Shown piece after piece: positions 32,676-39,989 of a stretch of 40,020 nt of DNA. The DNA comes from a virus. Position 1 is the first letter of the stretch, and every line of letters starts with the position of its first letter. The DNA lies in IMG/VR virus record IMGVR_UViG_3300047169_000054, positions 1 through 40,020 of that record; one strand, written 5' to 3'. The position numbers and the translations under genes were made by a program. A model generated the notes under the pieces. It was not told the origin of the DNA. It made no database searches and worked only from the letters and a program-made list of their open reading frames with translations.

Positions 32676-33818
32676 TTACGAGACTTCTTCGAGCAGGATC
32701 TGGGCGGCATCGGCCGCGGCGGCCGTCCAGGGCGCGCCGGTGTGCGGATCAATGGGCACGCTGCCATCGGCAAACGCATAGGTGGAGCCGAGCGTAACCA
32801 CGCCGCCATAGGTGCCCACGCCGTAGCTGTTGTTCCAAGCCCCCACCTGAAGGGAGCGGGTGGCGCTGTCATCCTTGCGGGCATAGACGCGCGCCACCAC
32901 CATGGCGGGCGGCTGGGTGGGGCTGGCGGCGGGCACCGCATACACATCCAGGTTGCTGGCGGTGGAGCTGGAAACGTAAGTCGTATCGCCATCGGGCGGG
33001 TTGTCATCCACGCATTGCCAGTTGGCGGCGGCGCCGTTCGGAGTCCAGCCGGGAGCAAACCCGCCCGCGCCGTTGGGCAGCTTGGTGTAAAGCCGGCTGT
33101 CGGTGCCGAGGGGCGCGTTCTGGTAGCTGCCGGTGGTATCCCAGATGCGGAAGTCATCGGCATAGAGCACGCTGATGGTGTTGGCGCGATCGCCCAGGCT
33201 GATCTGGTTGACGTAGGCGTTGGAGGTGATCTGCGTGGTCAGGCCGGTGGCGTTCAGCACCTGCGTGCCATTCACCCACAGCGAGATCGCGCCCCCGCCG
33301 GAAGCGCCGGTGGTGACCTTCAGCTCCACGCCCATATATCCGTTGAGCGTGGCCACACCCGGCCCGGTGGTGGCTTCCACGGTGCCCCCGAGTGTGCCGC
33401 CGCTGAAAGCTCCATTGGCCAGCGTGATGGCGAGGGCGCCGGAAGGGAAGGCTACAATGCACCATTGCGCCGTGCCGTTGTCATTCCCCACCAGAAACGG
33501 GCTGCCGGAGCTGCTGAGAATGCTGCCGGCAAAGTTGACGGCTGCTTTGATGATGACCGTGCCGAGGTTCGACAGCAGATTTTTGCGCACATAGCGGTTG
33601 GCCCCGAGCGCGATGCCTTGGCCGGGCAAGCCGCTGGGCGGGGCGAAACGCGCATAGCTCGAAGAGAAAGTGGGCGTGCCCTGCACGAACTCGTAAAGCA
33701 GCGAGGCGTTATTGTAGTTGTCGAAGGGGTCGGCGAACTGATAGGCCTGGCAGCGTTGCGCGCGCGCCGCCAGGCGCTTGGCATCGAGCACGGCGGCATC
33801 CCAGATGGGGTTTTTCAT
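32676..33818 (-). CDS. minor tail protein with lectin-like domain
   Basis: 380 residues from ATG at 33818. N-terminal helical part (RLAARAQRCQAYQFADPFDN), then a concanavalin/LamG-like beta sandwich (AVNFAGSILSSSGSPFLVGN; GYMGVELKVTTGASGGGAIS; SYVNQ... DDFRIWDTTGSYQNAPLGT). Such domains bind sugars, and the protein lies in the tail tip block, so a host-surface contact is possible. First gene after the plus-strand pair. Confidence 0.7.
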   Translation of the reverse strand: MKNPIWDAAVLDAKRLAARAQRCQAYQFADPFDNYNNASLLYEFVQGTPTFSSSYARFAPPSGLPGQGIALGANRYVRKNLLSNLGTVIIKAAVNFAGSILSSSGSPFLVGNDNGTAQWCIVAFPSGALAITLANGAFSGGTLGGTVEATTGPGVATLNGYMGVELKVTTGASGGGAISLWVNGTQVLNATGLTTQITSNAYVNQISLGDRANTISVLYADDFRIWDTTGSYQNAPLGTDSRLYTKLPNGAGGFAPGWTPNGAAANWQCVDDNPPDGDTTYVSSSTASNLDVYAVPAASPTQPPAMVVARVYARKDDSATRSLQVGAWNNSYGVGTYGGVVTLGSTYAFADGSVPIDPHTGAPWTAAAADAAQILLEEVS

Positions 33819-33893
33819 GTTTGTTAACAAACCAGTAAAGGCCCTTTGGTGGGGTTGACGGGGCTAGGCGAACGATGGAATCATGCCTGCGCC

Positions 33894-34427
33894 ATGAAAA
33901 CTTTTCCGCTTCTGCTGCTCTTCGCCTTCTTCACCTTTGGCACAGTCGACCCAGCCGTCGCCATGAAGAGCCATCAAGAAACTTTTCCGCAGCCCTGCGA
34001 TGTGGTGTGGAAGGCCGCGGTCACCGTAGCCAAAACGCAGCAATACCGCATTGTGAGCGTGTCGAAGGAAGAGCAGATTATTTCCGTCGCCGCCGGCGGC
34101 ATCTGGTGGGGCGAGCGGCTGCTTTCGCTGAGCCTGCAGGAAGGCAAAGAGCATGGTTGCACGGCTACTGTGCAAAGCCGCTATTCCGGCCTGCAGCACT
34201 CCGATGGCCCCGACCTGCTGGCGCGCGTGCACGTGCAGTTGGTGGGCGATGAAGTTGGCCGCGAGTCGGAAGCCTTCACGCGCTTTGAGCGCTGCGTCAG
34301 CTACTCCTACACCGACGAAAACAAATGCGAAAAGAAGCTGCGCAAGCGCCTGGCCGAGGAGAGCGATAGAACTGCGGCGCAGCAAAAAAACGCACAGCCG
34401 CCGCTGTGGAATGTGACCAAACCTTGA
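33894..34427 (+). CDS. exported protein, accessory gene on the opposite strand
   Basis: 177 residues. Signal peptide MKTFPLLLLFAFFTFGTVDPAVA; no lipobox. The mature region FPQPCDVVWKAAVTVAKTQQ is the beginning of a small alpha/beta fold seen in secreted bacterial proteins. A low-complexity basic helical tail follows (KCEKKLRKRLAEE). It is transcribed against the tail operon, as lysogenic-conversion 'moron' genes usually are. TTGACG at 33855 could be a -35, but no clear -10 follows. Confidence 0.75.
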   Translation: MKTFPLLLLFAFFTFGTVDPAVAMKSHQETFPQPCDVVWKAAVTVAKTQQYRIVSVSKEEQIISVAAGGIWWGERLLSLSLQEGKEHGCTATVQSRYSGLQHSDGPDLLARVHVQLVGDEVGRESEAFTRFERCVSYSYTDENKCEKKLRKRLAEESDRTAAQQKNAQPPLWNVTKP

Positions 34428-34440
34428 GAGGATGAGAGTC

Positions 34441-34719
34441 ATGAGTGACGATTCCGACCTGCGAGATTTTTGCCCGAACTGCGGAAGCGTTGGTTACCCG
34501 TCCTATCGAAAGTCTGGCTCCACTTTCGTGGAGGTTTTTCTCTGGCTGTGTTTCCTGGTTCCGGGCATCCTTTACTCGATTTGGCGCGCGTCCACGGCCC
34601 GGCTGGTGTGTGCCACATGCGATCTTCCAGGCACGCTCCCTGTCGATTCCCCTGTCGCGCAAGCGGCACTGGCACGGCTCGGCGTTAGTAATTCGCCGTC
34701 CGCCGCGAAACCTCGCTAG
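34441..34719 (+). CDS. zinc-ribbon membrane protein
   Basis: 92 residues from ATG at 34441 (an ATG at 34432 is also possible). FCPNCGSVGYPSYRK and LVCATCDLPG make a zinc ribbon. It is split by a membrane stretch (TFVEVFLWLCFLVPGILYSIW). The zinc site would sit at the membrane surface. It overlaps the tape measure 3' end by 35 bases in the opposite direction. Coupled in operon with the exported gene upstream. Confidence 0.7.
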   Translation: MSDDSDLRDFCPNCGSVGYPSYRKSGSTFVEVFLWLCFLVPGILYSIWRASTARLVCATCDLPGTLPVDSPVAQAALARLGVSNSPSAAKPR

Positions 34720-36988
34720 AAGTGGCCACAGCTCGGGCGACGGCACGCTCCTCCACCTGCGGCAGCGCCGCCACCAGGCGCTGCACGACAGCGGGATCGG
34801 CGCCGCGCAGGTCATAGTAGTGGTTATGCGTGCTGCCGCCGCCTCCGCTTGCCGATAAGGACGAGTGCGGCGAGATGAAGGCTTTCCCGGAAGCATCCAC
34901 GCTGAGCGGTTCCGGCCCTTGTTCCCCCACCACGTAGTTCATGCCAGGGGTAAGGTCGCCCCCTGAAGCGAGGGCACCGCCAAAGTTTGCCGCCGCCGTT
35001 GTCGCTTCGCTGGCAGCGGCACCAGCAGCAGCGCCAATGCCGCTCGATGCCATAATGGTCGCCGCAGTCAGTTGCTGCGCCGCCGCAGCCTGCATGAGTG
35101 TGCCAGCGGTGACCTGCTGAGTGGCCGCAGCTTGGGTAACGGCGCCATTCCCGGCCGCGCCGAAAATGCCACCCAACTTGCCAAGTCCGCCAGCGATCAG
35201 CTTGTTCAGCTCGAACTTGAGCGCCATCTGCGCCAGCTCTTCGAAATATTTTCGCCACTCGGCTTTGCCGCCGGTTAGCGTTTGCACCAGATTGTTTTCG
35301 AAACCGTCGAGGCCTTTGTTCAAAATGTCGAAGACAAAAGCGCCATCGCGGTTCGCGTCCTTCTGAAGTTGCAGCATGAAGGCCTGGAAGCCGGCGCTGG
35401 CGTCGCCGGTTTTTTTGAGCAGCATTTCCAGCTTGTCGCTGGTCTGCGCCAGTTCCTCGCGCGCCTTCTGCATCGCGGCGGTAAAGGCCGTCTGGTCGAT
35501 CAGCTCTTGCTTGAGCAGCAGGTTCAGCTCCTGCTGCTGCAAATCGAATTTCTGCTGCGGCCCGAGCATGTCCTGGTACGCGGCCGCGGCCGCTTTTAAC
35601 TGCGCCGCTTGGTCGGCTTTGAAGACATCGAATTGCGCGCCCACCGTGCCGCCCGCCCCCAGCGTGGGGGCAGCCGCCGTGGCGGCGGTTATCAGACCTG
35701 GCACTGCGGCACCCGTGGGCAGCCCCACCAGCGGCTTCGAGAATAGCTCCTGCGCCTGCTTGGCGAAGATGTCGGACTCCAATTTAATTTTCAGCAAATC
35801 GAGTTTCTTTTCATAGCTGTCAAGCCCGGCGAGCGCCGCACGCGTGGCCAGCGCGGACGCGGCAGAAGCGCCGATCGCGCGGAAGTCCGCTTCGGCCGTG
35901 GCGCGGAAGCCCTCGATTTCGGTTTCCAATTTCTTGATGGGATCCGTTTCCGGCTGCAGCTTCGCCAGTGACGATCCCATTTCCTTGTAGAGGGCGCTCA
36001 GCTTCTCAGCCGCCTCAGTCTGCGCCTTCAGTGCCTCATCGTTATTGGCCTTCGCGGTCTGCGCGGCGGCCAGCTTCTGGGCGGCGACCTCGATTTTCTG
36101 GGAGTCCTCAAATAGCTTTTTCCCCGCCTCCGCAATTGCTACGCCGGCGGTGTTCCCCGCTGCCTGCATGGCGCGCAGATTGACTTCGATACGGGCCAGG
36201 TCTTCACTGATCAACGCGAGCGCGTTGTGGGTTCCCTTCGCGGCGTCAGCGCGGAGAACGTCGTCCAGGTTTTCCTTCATCGCTTTTAGAGCGAGATTTA
36301 AATTTGTCGCTTGCTCACTGTCTTTCAAGGCTTTTGTGAGAAAGGCCCCGCCTAACGCATCGGGGAGCGCAAGGGCGATGCCCTGGATTGCGCCGGAGAT
36401 GACATCGCCCACCCCCGCCCACGCCTTCGTCGATATTTCCGCCGCCTCTTCCGCCGCTTTGGCTTCGTTGAGCAGCGCTTCTGAAACAGCGTTAATGGCG
36501 TGGCGCGCGGTCTCCGCGCCTTCCATATTGAACTTGACGGCGACCGGGACGCCGTTGACTTCAGCGATTTTCTTCTGGATCTCCGCCATCGCGTCGCCAA
36601 ACACTTCTTCCGACTTGCGCGAAGCCTCTCCCCATTTTTCCTGCGCCGCTTTCGCCTCCTCGATTTTCTTGGCGAACCTCTCGATGTTTTCAACAGCAAT
36701 CACGCCCACCGCGCCGGTCAGCCCAGCGCCGAAAAGCCCCTGCAAAGCCTTGGCGAAGTCAGGGAATTCTTTCGTCAGAATTTTGGTGATGGGCCGCGAG
36801 ACGTGGATGCCCAGCGCTTCATCGATCAGGCGGAAAGACTCGGCGCCCTCGCGCGCCGTGGCCTTCATCTCCGCCGACATCAGGGTGCTATTCGAGCGGG
36901 CCACCTCCGTGGCCTTTTGCATGCCACGCTGGAACTCCGTCATATCCAGGCCGAGGCCTGCGCTCATCGATCCGACTGAAATAGACAT
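34685..36988 (-). CDS. tape measure protein
   Basis: 767 residues. It fixes tail length and is ejected with DNA; about 1.5 A per residue predicts a tail near 115 nm. N terminus MSISVGSMSAGLGLDMTEFQRGM is typical. Two hydrophobic stretches lie near residues 85-100 and 190-215. Long Ala/Lys/Glu coiled coils follow (AAQKLAAAQTAKANNDEALK; KFDLQQQELNLLLKQELIDQ). The C terminus (MNYVVGEQGPEPL; HNHYYDLRGADPAVVQRLVA) is typical of lambda-type tape measures. The zinc-ribbon gene on the plus strand overlaps its 3' end. Confidence 0.9.
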   Translation of the reverse strand: MSISVGSMSAGLGLDMTEFQRGMQKATEVARSNSTLMSAEMKATAREGAESFRLIDEALGIHVSRPITKILTKEFPDFAKALQGLFGAGLTGAVGVIAVENIERFAKKIEEAKAAQEKWGEASRKSEEVFGDAMAEIQKKIAEVNGVPVAVKFNMEGAETARHAINAVSEALLNEAKAAEEAAEISTKAWAGVGDVISGAIQGIALALPDALGGAFLTKALKDSEQATNLNLALKAMKENLDDVLRADAAKGTHNALALISEDLARIEVNLRAMQAAGNTAGVAIAEAGKKLFEDSQKIEVAAQKLAAAQTAKANNDEALKAQTEAAEKLSALYKEMGSSLAKLQPETDPIKKLETEIEGFRATAEADFRAIGASAASALATRAALAGLDSYEKKLDLLKIKLESDIFAKQAQELFSKPLVGLPTGAAVPGLITAATAAAPTLGAGGTVGAQFDVFKADQAAQLKAAAAAYQDMLGPQQKFDLQQQELNLLLKQELIDQTAFTAAMQKAREELAQTSDKLEMLLKKTGDASAGFQAFMLQLQKDANRDGAFVFDILNKGLDGFENNLVQTLTGGKAEWRKYFEELAQMALKFELNKLIAGGLGKLGGIFGAAGNGAVTQAAATQQVTAGTLMQAAAAQQLTAATIMASSGIGAAAGAAASEATTAAANFGGALASGGDLTPGMNYVVGEQGPEPLSVDASGKAFISPHSSLSASGGGGSTHNHYYDLRGADPAVVQRLVAALPQVEERAVARAVATSSEVSRRTANY

Positions 36989-37120
36989 GGTGATTGGGTG
37001 GTAGAGTTAGGCGGTGAAAAGGCAGAACCCGCCGGCCAGCGGGTTCGGGAATTGCAGGTTTGGGCGAACACTCAAATCATAAGCGGGAGTGTGCGCCAGA
37101 TGCAACGGAGATACGAAGGC

Positions 37121-37480
37121 ATGAAACGAGACATTGAGTTCACGCGACAACTGATGCTGCAAGTGGAGCAGGATGACCGCTTCAACGGCAGCGGCGGCTA
37201 TGGCGCAGAAAGCTTTGATCCCGTGGGCCACAGTCCAGAGGAAGTTGCCTTCCACCTGGTGCTGCTGCTCGATGCCGGGCTGCTGAATGGCACCGTCACC
37301 TACGACGTTCCCGTGGTCACGCGGCTCACCTGGAGCGGCTGCGAATTTCTGGCCAACACGCGCGACCCCGAAATCTGGAAGACGGTGAAGGCCAAAGCGG
37401 AAGCCATCACGGGCGCAGGCCTGGCGATGCTCGGCCGTCTTGCGGAAGCCGAAGTGAAAAAGCGTCTGGGCTTGCATTGA
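37121..37480 (+). CDS. DUF2513 phage protein on the opposite strand
   Basis: 119 residues from ATG at 37121 (GGAG ten bases before). MKRDIEFTRQLMLQVEQDDR, then SPEEVAFHLVLLLDAGLLNG, then TRLTWSGCEFLANTRDPEIW match the family of small winged-helix-like proteins seen in phages and mobile elements. Function unknown, possibly regulation. It is inserted against the tail operon, between neck-side genes and tape measure. Confidence 0.85.
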   Translation: MKRDIEFTRQLMLQVEQDDRFNGSGGYGAESFDPVGHSPEEVAFHLVLLLDAGLLNGTVTYDVPVVTRLTWSGCEFLANTRDPEIWKTVKAKAEAITGAGLAMLGRLAEAEVKKRLGLH

Positions 37481-37486
37481 AGGAGA

Positions 37487-37846
37487 CTAGTTGCTTTCTT
37501 TGCGACCCGCCATCTCGGGCTCGTCAAATTCAAGCAAAACGCGGAACTTCGGCCATTCATCGCTGCCTTTTTCCTGTGCCCTGATTTTGCCAATCGCATC
37601 GATGAGGTTCACGTGGTTGGAGAGGGTGACTCGGTTCTCGGGCGGGGGGTAGCGCACCCACTCTCTGCCGCAATTGGGGCACCTTTCGCCGAGGCGCAGA
37701 AGTATCCGCTGCGGTACACGAGCCTGGTCGGGAGAAACGGTGACGCGGCTCCTGCAATCCTTGCACTCGAACGTCAGAGCCCTTAAATCATCCAGGCCAA
37801 CAACGATCTTCCGTTCAACAGTCATGGGCGCATTATAGCGAATCAC
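37487..37846 (-). CDS. small zinc-binding phage protein
   Basis: 119 residues with GTG overlapping the previous stop (GTGA). An ATG at 37825 is the alternative, with TATAAT just upstream. FECKDCRSRVTVSPDQ and ERCPNCGREW form a zinc ribbon. Residues 46-54 (QRILLRLGE) are encoded by the 29-bp block shared with the initiator gene. It ends only six bases from the opposite DUF2513 gene. Confidence 0.65.
   Translation of the reverse strand: MIRYNAPMTVERKIVVGLDDLRALTFECKDCRSRVTVSPDQARVPQRILLRLGERCPNCGREWVRYPPPENRVTLSNHVNLIDAIGKIRAQEKGSDEWPKFRVLLEFDEPEMAGRKESN
37685..37713. repeat. copy 2 of the 29-bp exact repeat
   Basis: Identical to 24913-24941, encoding the same nine residues in an otherwise unrelated gene. 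Confidence 0.95.
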
Positions 37847-38385
37847 TTTTGTAGCGTGGCCGCCACGCTGACCAGGCCGGCCTGCATCACTTCTGCCATG
37901 GCTTCGAGGGCTGCGCCTTTGCTGGCTTGAAAGGCGGGCGCGAGCCAGGGGTGCGGCGGGGTGTCGCGGCCGCCGAATTCAATTTCAAGGCCGCTGCGGC
38001 GCGCGCGCTTTTTCTCCTGCGCCTTGCCGGCCGGGGCGTGCCCCAGCTCCACGAACTTGCCATAGACGCCCGGCGAGCTGGAGCTGTCAGCCTTGCCGGC
38101 ATTGCGGCCGCGGGTGCGAATCTTCAATTTGCTGCGATCGTAGCCCGGCCCGATGAGCACGTAATTGTCGGCGAAGTTGCCGCTGGTGTTGGTGTGCACC
38201 TTGATGACGATATCCTCGGCCAGCTCGCCGGTGCGTTTGGGCGCGGAGGCCTCCGCCGCGGCCTGCACAATTTGGCCGCCCGCGGTCAGCGCCTGGCGCG
38301 CGATCTTGCCCTCAAGCTGCGCCGGGATGGCCTGCATGTTGCGCTCCAGCTGCGCGGTATCGAGATGGAAGGTGATGCCGTCCAT
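37843..38385 (-). CDS. neck / tail completion protein (HK97 gp10-like)
   Basis: 180 residues. FHLDTAQLERNMQAIPAQLE, a helix, KRTGELAEDIVIKVH, then SPGVYGKFVELGHAPA and PPHPWLAPAFQASKGAALEA is the HK97-gp10 pattern. These proteins complete the head-tail neck. They are normally encoded before the tail terminator, but here it lies after the tail chaperones. Confidence 0.8.
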   Translation of the reverse strand: MDGITFHLDTAQLERNMQAIPAQLEGKIARQALTAGGQIVQAAAEASAPKRTGELAEDIVIKVHTNTSGNFADNYVLIGPGYDRSKLKIRTRGRNAGKADSSSSPGVYGKFVELGHAPAGKAQEKKRARRSGLEIEFGGRDTPPHPWLAPAFQASKGAALEAMAEVMQAGLVSVAATLQK

Positions 38386-38462
38386 AAAAACGGAATTGTA
38401 CGCTTTTGGACCTTTTAATAGTTACTCAGACCGTTGGAGCGGCTTGAAATAACCCCTGTACG

Positions 38463-38500
38463 GCGAAGGTAGTTCAACTGGTAGAACGGGTCACTGGTAA
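38463..38500 (+). pseudogene. 5' half of a tRNA-Thr(GGU)-like gene
   Basis: Acceptor-side GCGAAGG, TA, D arm GTTC-loop-GAAC, G, then anticodon-stem GGTCA and loop CTGGTAA with GGT at positions 34-36. All spacing is canonical. After the loop, GCAAG cannot pair with GGTCA, and no T arm or matching acceptor 3' strand is found. So it is a truncated tRNA, not a functional one. Confidence 0.6.
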
Positions 38501-38787
38501 GCAAGGGAAGCCTGCCCACTTTTGGCGCGTGAACCCAGCTTGGTTGGAGTCAGGAACTCGCGCCTGTCTTCCAAAATGTCCTTGGCTGTTAGGAACTGAA
38601 TCCGAGGGTAATGCCTTCCGGCGTACTCATATATACCTGCCCTCGCCGCCTCTTCCTGCATTGCCTTCGATGGTTCCTGAAGCGAGAGCATTCCGCCGAT
38701 GGCCGCATCTGATTCTCGTTCCAGCACGCCGCGAAGATCGCGCACGTCTGTCGGCCTAACCTTGCCTCCCTTGACGGATAAGACCAC
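38491..38787 (-). CDS. C-terminal fragment of a DNA methyltransferase-type protein
   Basis: 98 residues in a frame with GTG at 38787. VLSVKGGKVRPTDVRDLRGV then LQEPSKAMQEEAARAGIYEY and YPRIQFLTAKDILEDRREF match the C-terminal domain often found on N4/N6 site-specific DNA methyltransferases. That domain is related to Mrr-like domains. The catalytic part is absent, so it is a remnant. The same frame is open upstream through the CACGGAG repeat. Its stop lies inside the half tRNA. Confidence 0.6.
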   Translation of the reverse strand: MVLSVKGGKVRPTDVRDLRGVLERESDAAIGGMLSLQEPSKAMQEEAARAGIYEYAGRHYPRIQFLTAKDILEDRREFLTPTKLGSRAKSGQASLAYQ

Positions 38788-38792
38788 TTCTT

Positions 38793-39038
38793 TTAAGGCT
38801 TCTCTGGTTCTCCGTGACTCCGTGGCTCCGTGGTTGTAGTTGGTTCTTCCGGCTCGTAGACCGTGAGCTCCGGGTCGGCCACTTCGCCCAGCACTTCATC
38901 GCGCTTGCAGCCCACCAGCAATTCGAGATCGGAATTCAGGATGCGCACGCGCACGCCTTCGGTCTCGATCGCCAACACCTCACAGAGAAGCAGCGCCATA
39001 CCGTGCTCGCGGAATTGCCGGCCGTTCAGGTCTAACAT
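38793..39038 (-). CDS. small phage protein with repeat-encoded C terminus
   Basis: 81 residues: MLDLNGRQFREHGMALLLCE, VLAIETEGVRVRILNSDLEL, then KRDEVLGEVADPELTVYEPE. An OB- or SH3-like beta pattern is plausible. The last residues (TTTTEPRSHGEPEKP) are the translation of the CACGGAG mini-repeat, so its original end was replaced or extended. It follows the chaperone genes and a GAACTGAGAACCG tandem. Function unknown. Confidence 0.6.
   Translation of the reverse strand: MLDLNGRQFREHGMALLLCEVLAIETEGVRVRILNSDLELLVGCKRDEVLGEVADPELTVYEPEEPTTTTEPRSHGEPEKP
38810..38834. repeat. CACGGAG mini-repeat at a recombination scar
   Basis: Minus strand reads CCACGGAGCCACGGAGTCAC then GGAGA. It is translated in the end of the 81-residue protein, and the methyltransferase remnant begins directly after it. 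Confidence 0.8.
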
Positions 39039-39040
39039 CC

Positions 39041-39088
39041 GTTCTCGGTTCTCAGTTCTCGGTTCTCAGTTCTCGGTTCTCAGTCTCA
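39041..39088. repeat. GAACTGAGAACCGA tandem repeat
   Basis: Minus strand has three copies of a 14-base unit (GAACCGAGAACTGA) right after the chaperone stop codon, close to the next ATG at 39038. Another copy is at 7592-7615. Confidence 0.75.
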
Positions 39089-39945
39089 GCTGCGCTTTAC
39101 CGGCTCGAAGCCGCGCGGGCCTTGGTGAGTGACCTTGCCCGCTTCTTCGATGCCGGCGAACTTTTCTTGCATCTGGGCGCGGAAGCGGGCGGCGGCGGCG
39201 GGATCCACTTCAAACTTTTCCCCGCGCATGACCTTCTCCGCAAACTCGCGCATTTCCTCTTCTTCCTTTTCCGCCTGGCTCTTGGCGCCGGGCATAAAGT
39301 CGGCCGCGCCCAGCGGCGGATGTTTTTCCAGATCGCGATTCACGTTCCAGATATCGCTGCGCACGGCGGCCACCTGCCAGCGCAGAAATTCCTGCTCGTG
39401 CTCGCGGCGCTGGAGCGCCCGCGCGGTTAACAGATCGAGCGCCACCGGCGCCAGGCGCAAAAACTCCGCGTCGCTTAAGCGCAGGTCGACGCGGGCAATG
39501 GCCCAGAGCTCGCCGAGGCTGAGGCTGGGGCGCTGCTGCTCGGATTCGCCGGATCCGGCAGCGGGCTTTCCCCCGCGGTTGATGCTTCCTTCGGTTTCGC
39601 CTTGGGAAAATACGCAGCGAGCGCCTGCGCCACTTGCAGGCAGAGCGGCGTGGCGTTCGAGAAGTCGATGAGCCGCTCCAGATGCGCCTGGGGAAAGGGC
39701 GGCGCCCAGCGTTCGCTCGCGTGATCGTAGACGTGGAGCCCGGCCCACAGGCAGGCCACAAAGCGCGCGGGATCCTCCGTGGGCACAATCTTTTGCCAGC
39801 ATGCGCCGTCGAAGAGGTTATCGCCGGTCAGGCTTTTGTAGAGGATGACCGCGTGGATGGAAAACTCCAGCGGATAGGACTGGCCGCCGAGCGAGACCAG
39901 CACGGGCGGCCGCCCGGTGAGTTCTTGTTCTAAAACGGAGTCCAT
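39086..39945 (-). CDS. tail assembly chaperone GT, made by -1 ribosomal frameshift
   Basis: The upstream frame (39945 on) and the following frame (to 39086) overlap by about 190 bases and differ by exactly -1. This is as in lambda G and GT. The second frame carries LGELWAIARVDLRLSDAEFLRLAPVALDLLTARALQRREHEQEF and DIWNVNRDLEKHPPLG, a typical T part. It has no start and no ribosome site of its own near its conserved region. The fused product would be about 285 residues (lambda GT is about 280). No perfect X-XXY-YYZ heptamer lies in register. The best slip points are the GGGGGAAAG run (39574-39566) and TATTTTCCC (39612-39604). GT would hold the tape measure during tail assembly. Confidence 0.7.
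39475..39945 (-). CDS. tail assembly chaperone G
   Basis: 156 residues, AAGGA before ATG. VLVSLGGQSYPLEFSIHAVI then LYKSLTGDNLFDGACWQKIV reads as the beta/alpha start of G-type chaperones, then LWAGLHVYDHASERWAPPF and HLERLIDFSNATPLCLQVAQ. The C terminus is low-complexity (SAPASASASSGPLPASTCA) where it overlaps the T frame, as expected of a shift zone. Directly follows the tail tube end. Confidence 0.8.
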   Translation of the reverse strand: MDSVLEQELTGRPPVLVSLGGQSYPLEFSIHAVILYKSLTGDNLFDGACWQKIVPTEDPARFVACLWAGLHVYDHASERWAPPFPQAHLERLIDFSNATPLCLQVAQALAAYFPKAKPKEASTAGESPLPDPANPSSSAPASASASSGPLPASTCA

Positions 39946-39958
39946 GTTTTTCCTTAAC

Positions 39959-39989
39959 TGAAAGCTGATGGCTGAAAGCTGAGAGCTGC
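39959..39989. repeat. AGCT-type degenerate repeat between tail tube and chaperone
   Basis: Minus strand reads AGCAGCTCTCAGCTTTCAGCC then ATCAGCTTTCAG, immediately after the TAA of the right-end partial gene and before the chaperone ribosome site. Confidence 0.65.

Noticed and set aside
37832-37837. Perfect TATAAT before the zinc gene at 37.8 kb as a promoter
   Set aside because: No -35 at the right distance, and the gene is better explained by GTGA coupling; kept only as an alternative start note.
38501-38760. 3' half of the tRNA-Thr as if interrupted by an intron
   Set aside because: No T arm or acceptor complement to GCGAAGG was found downstream; the space is filled by the methyltransferase frame.
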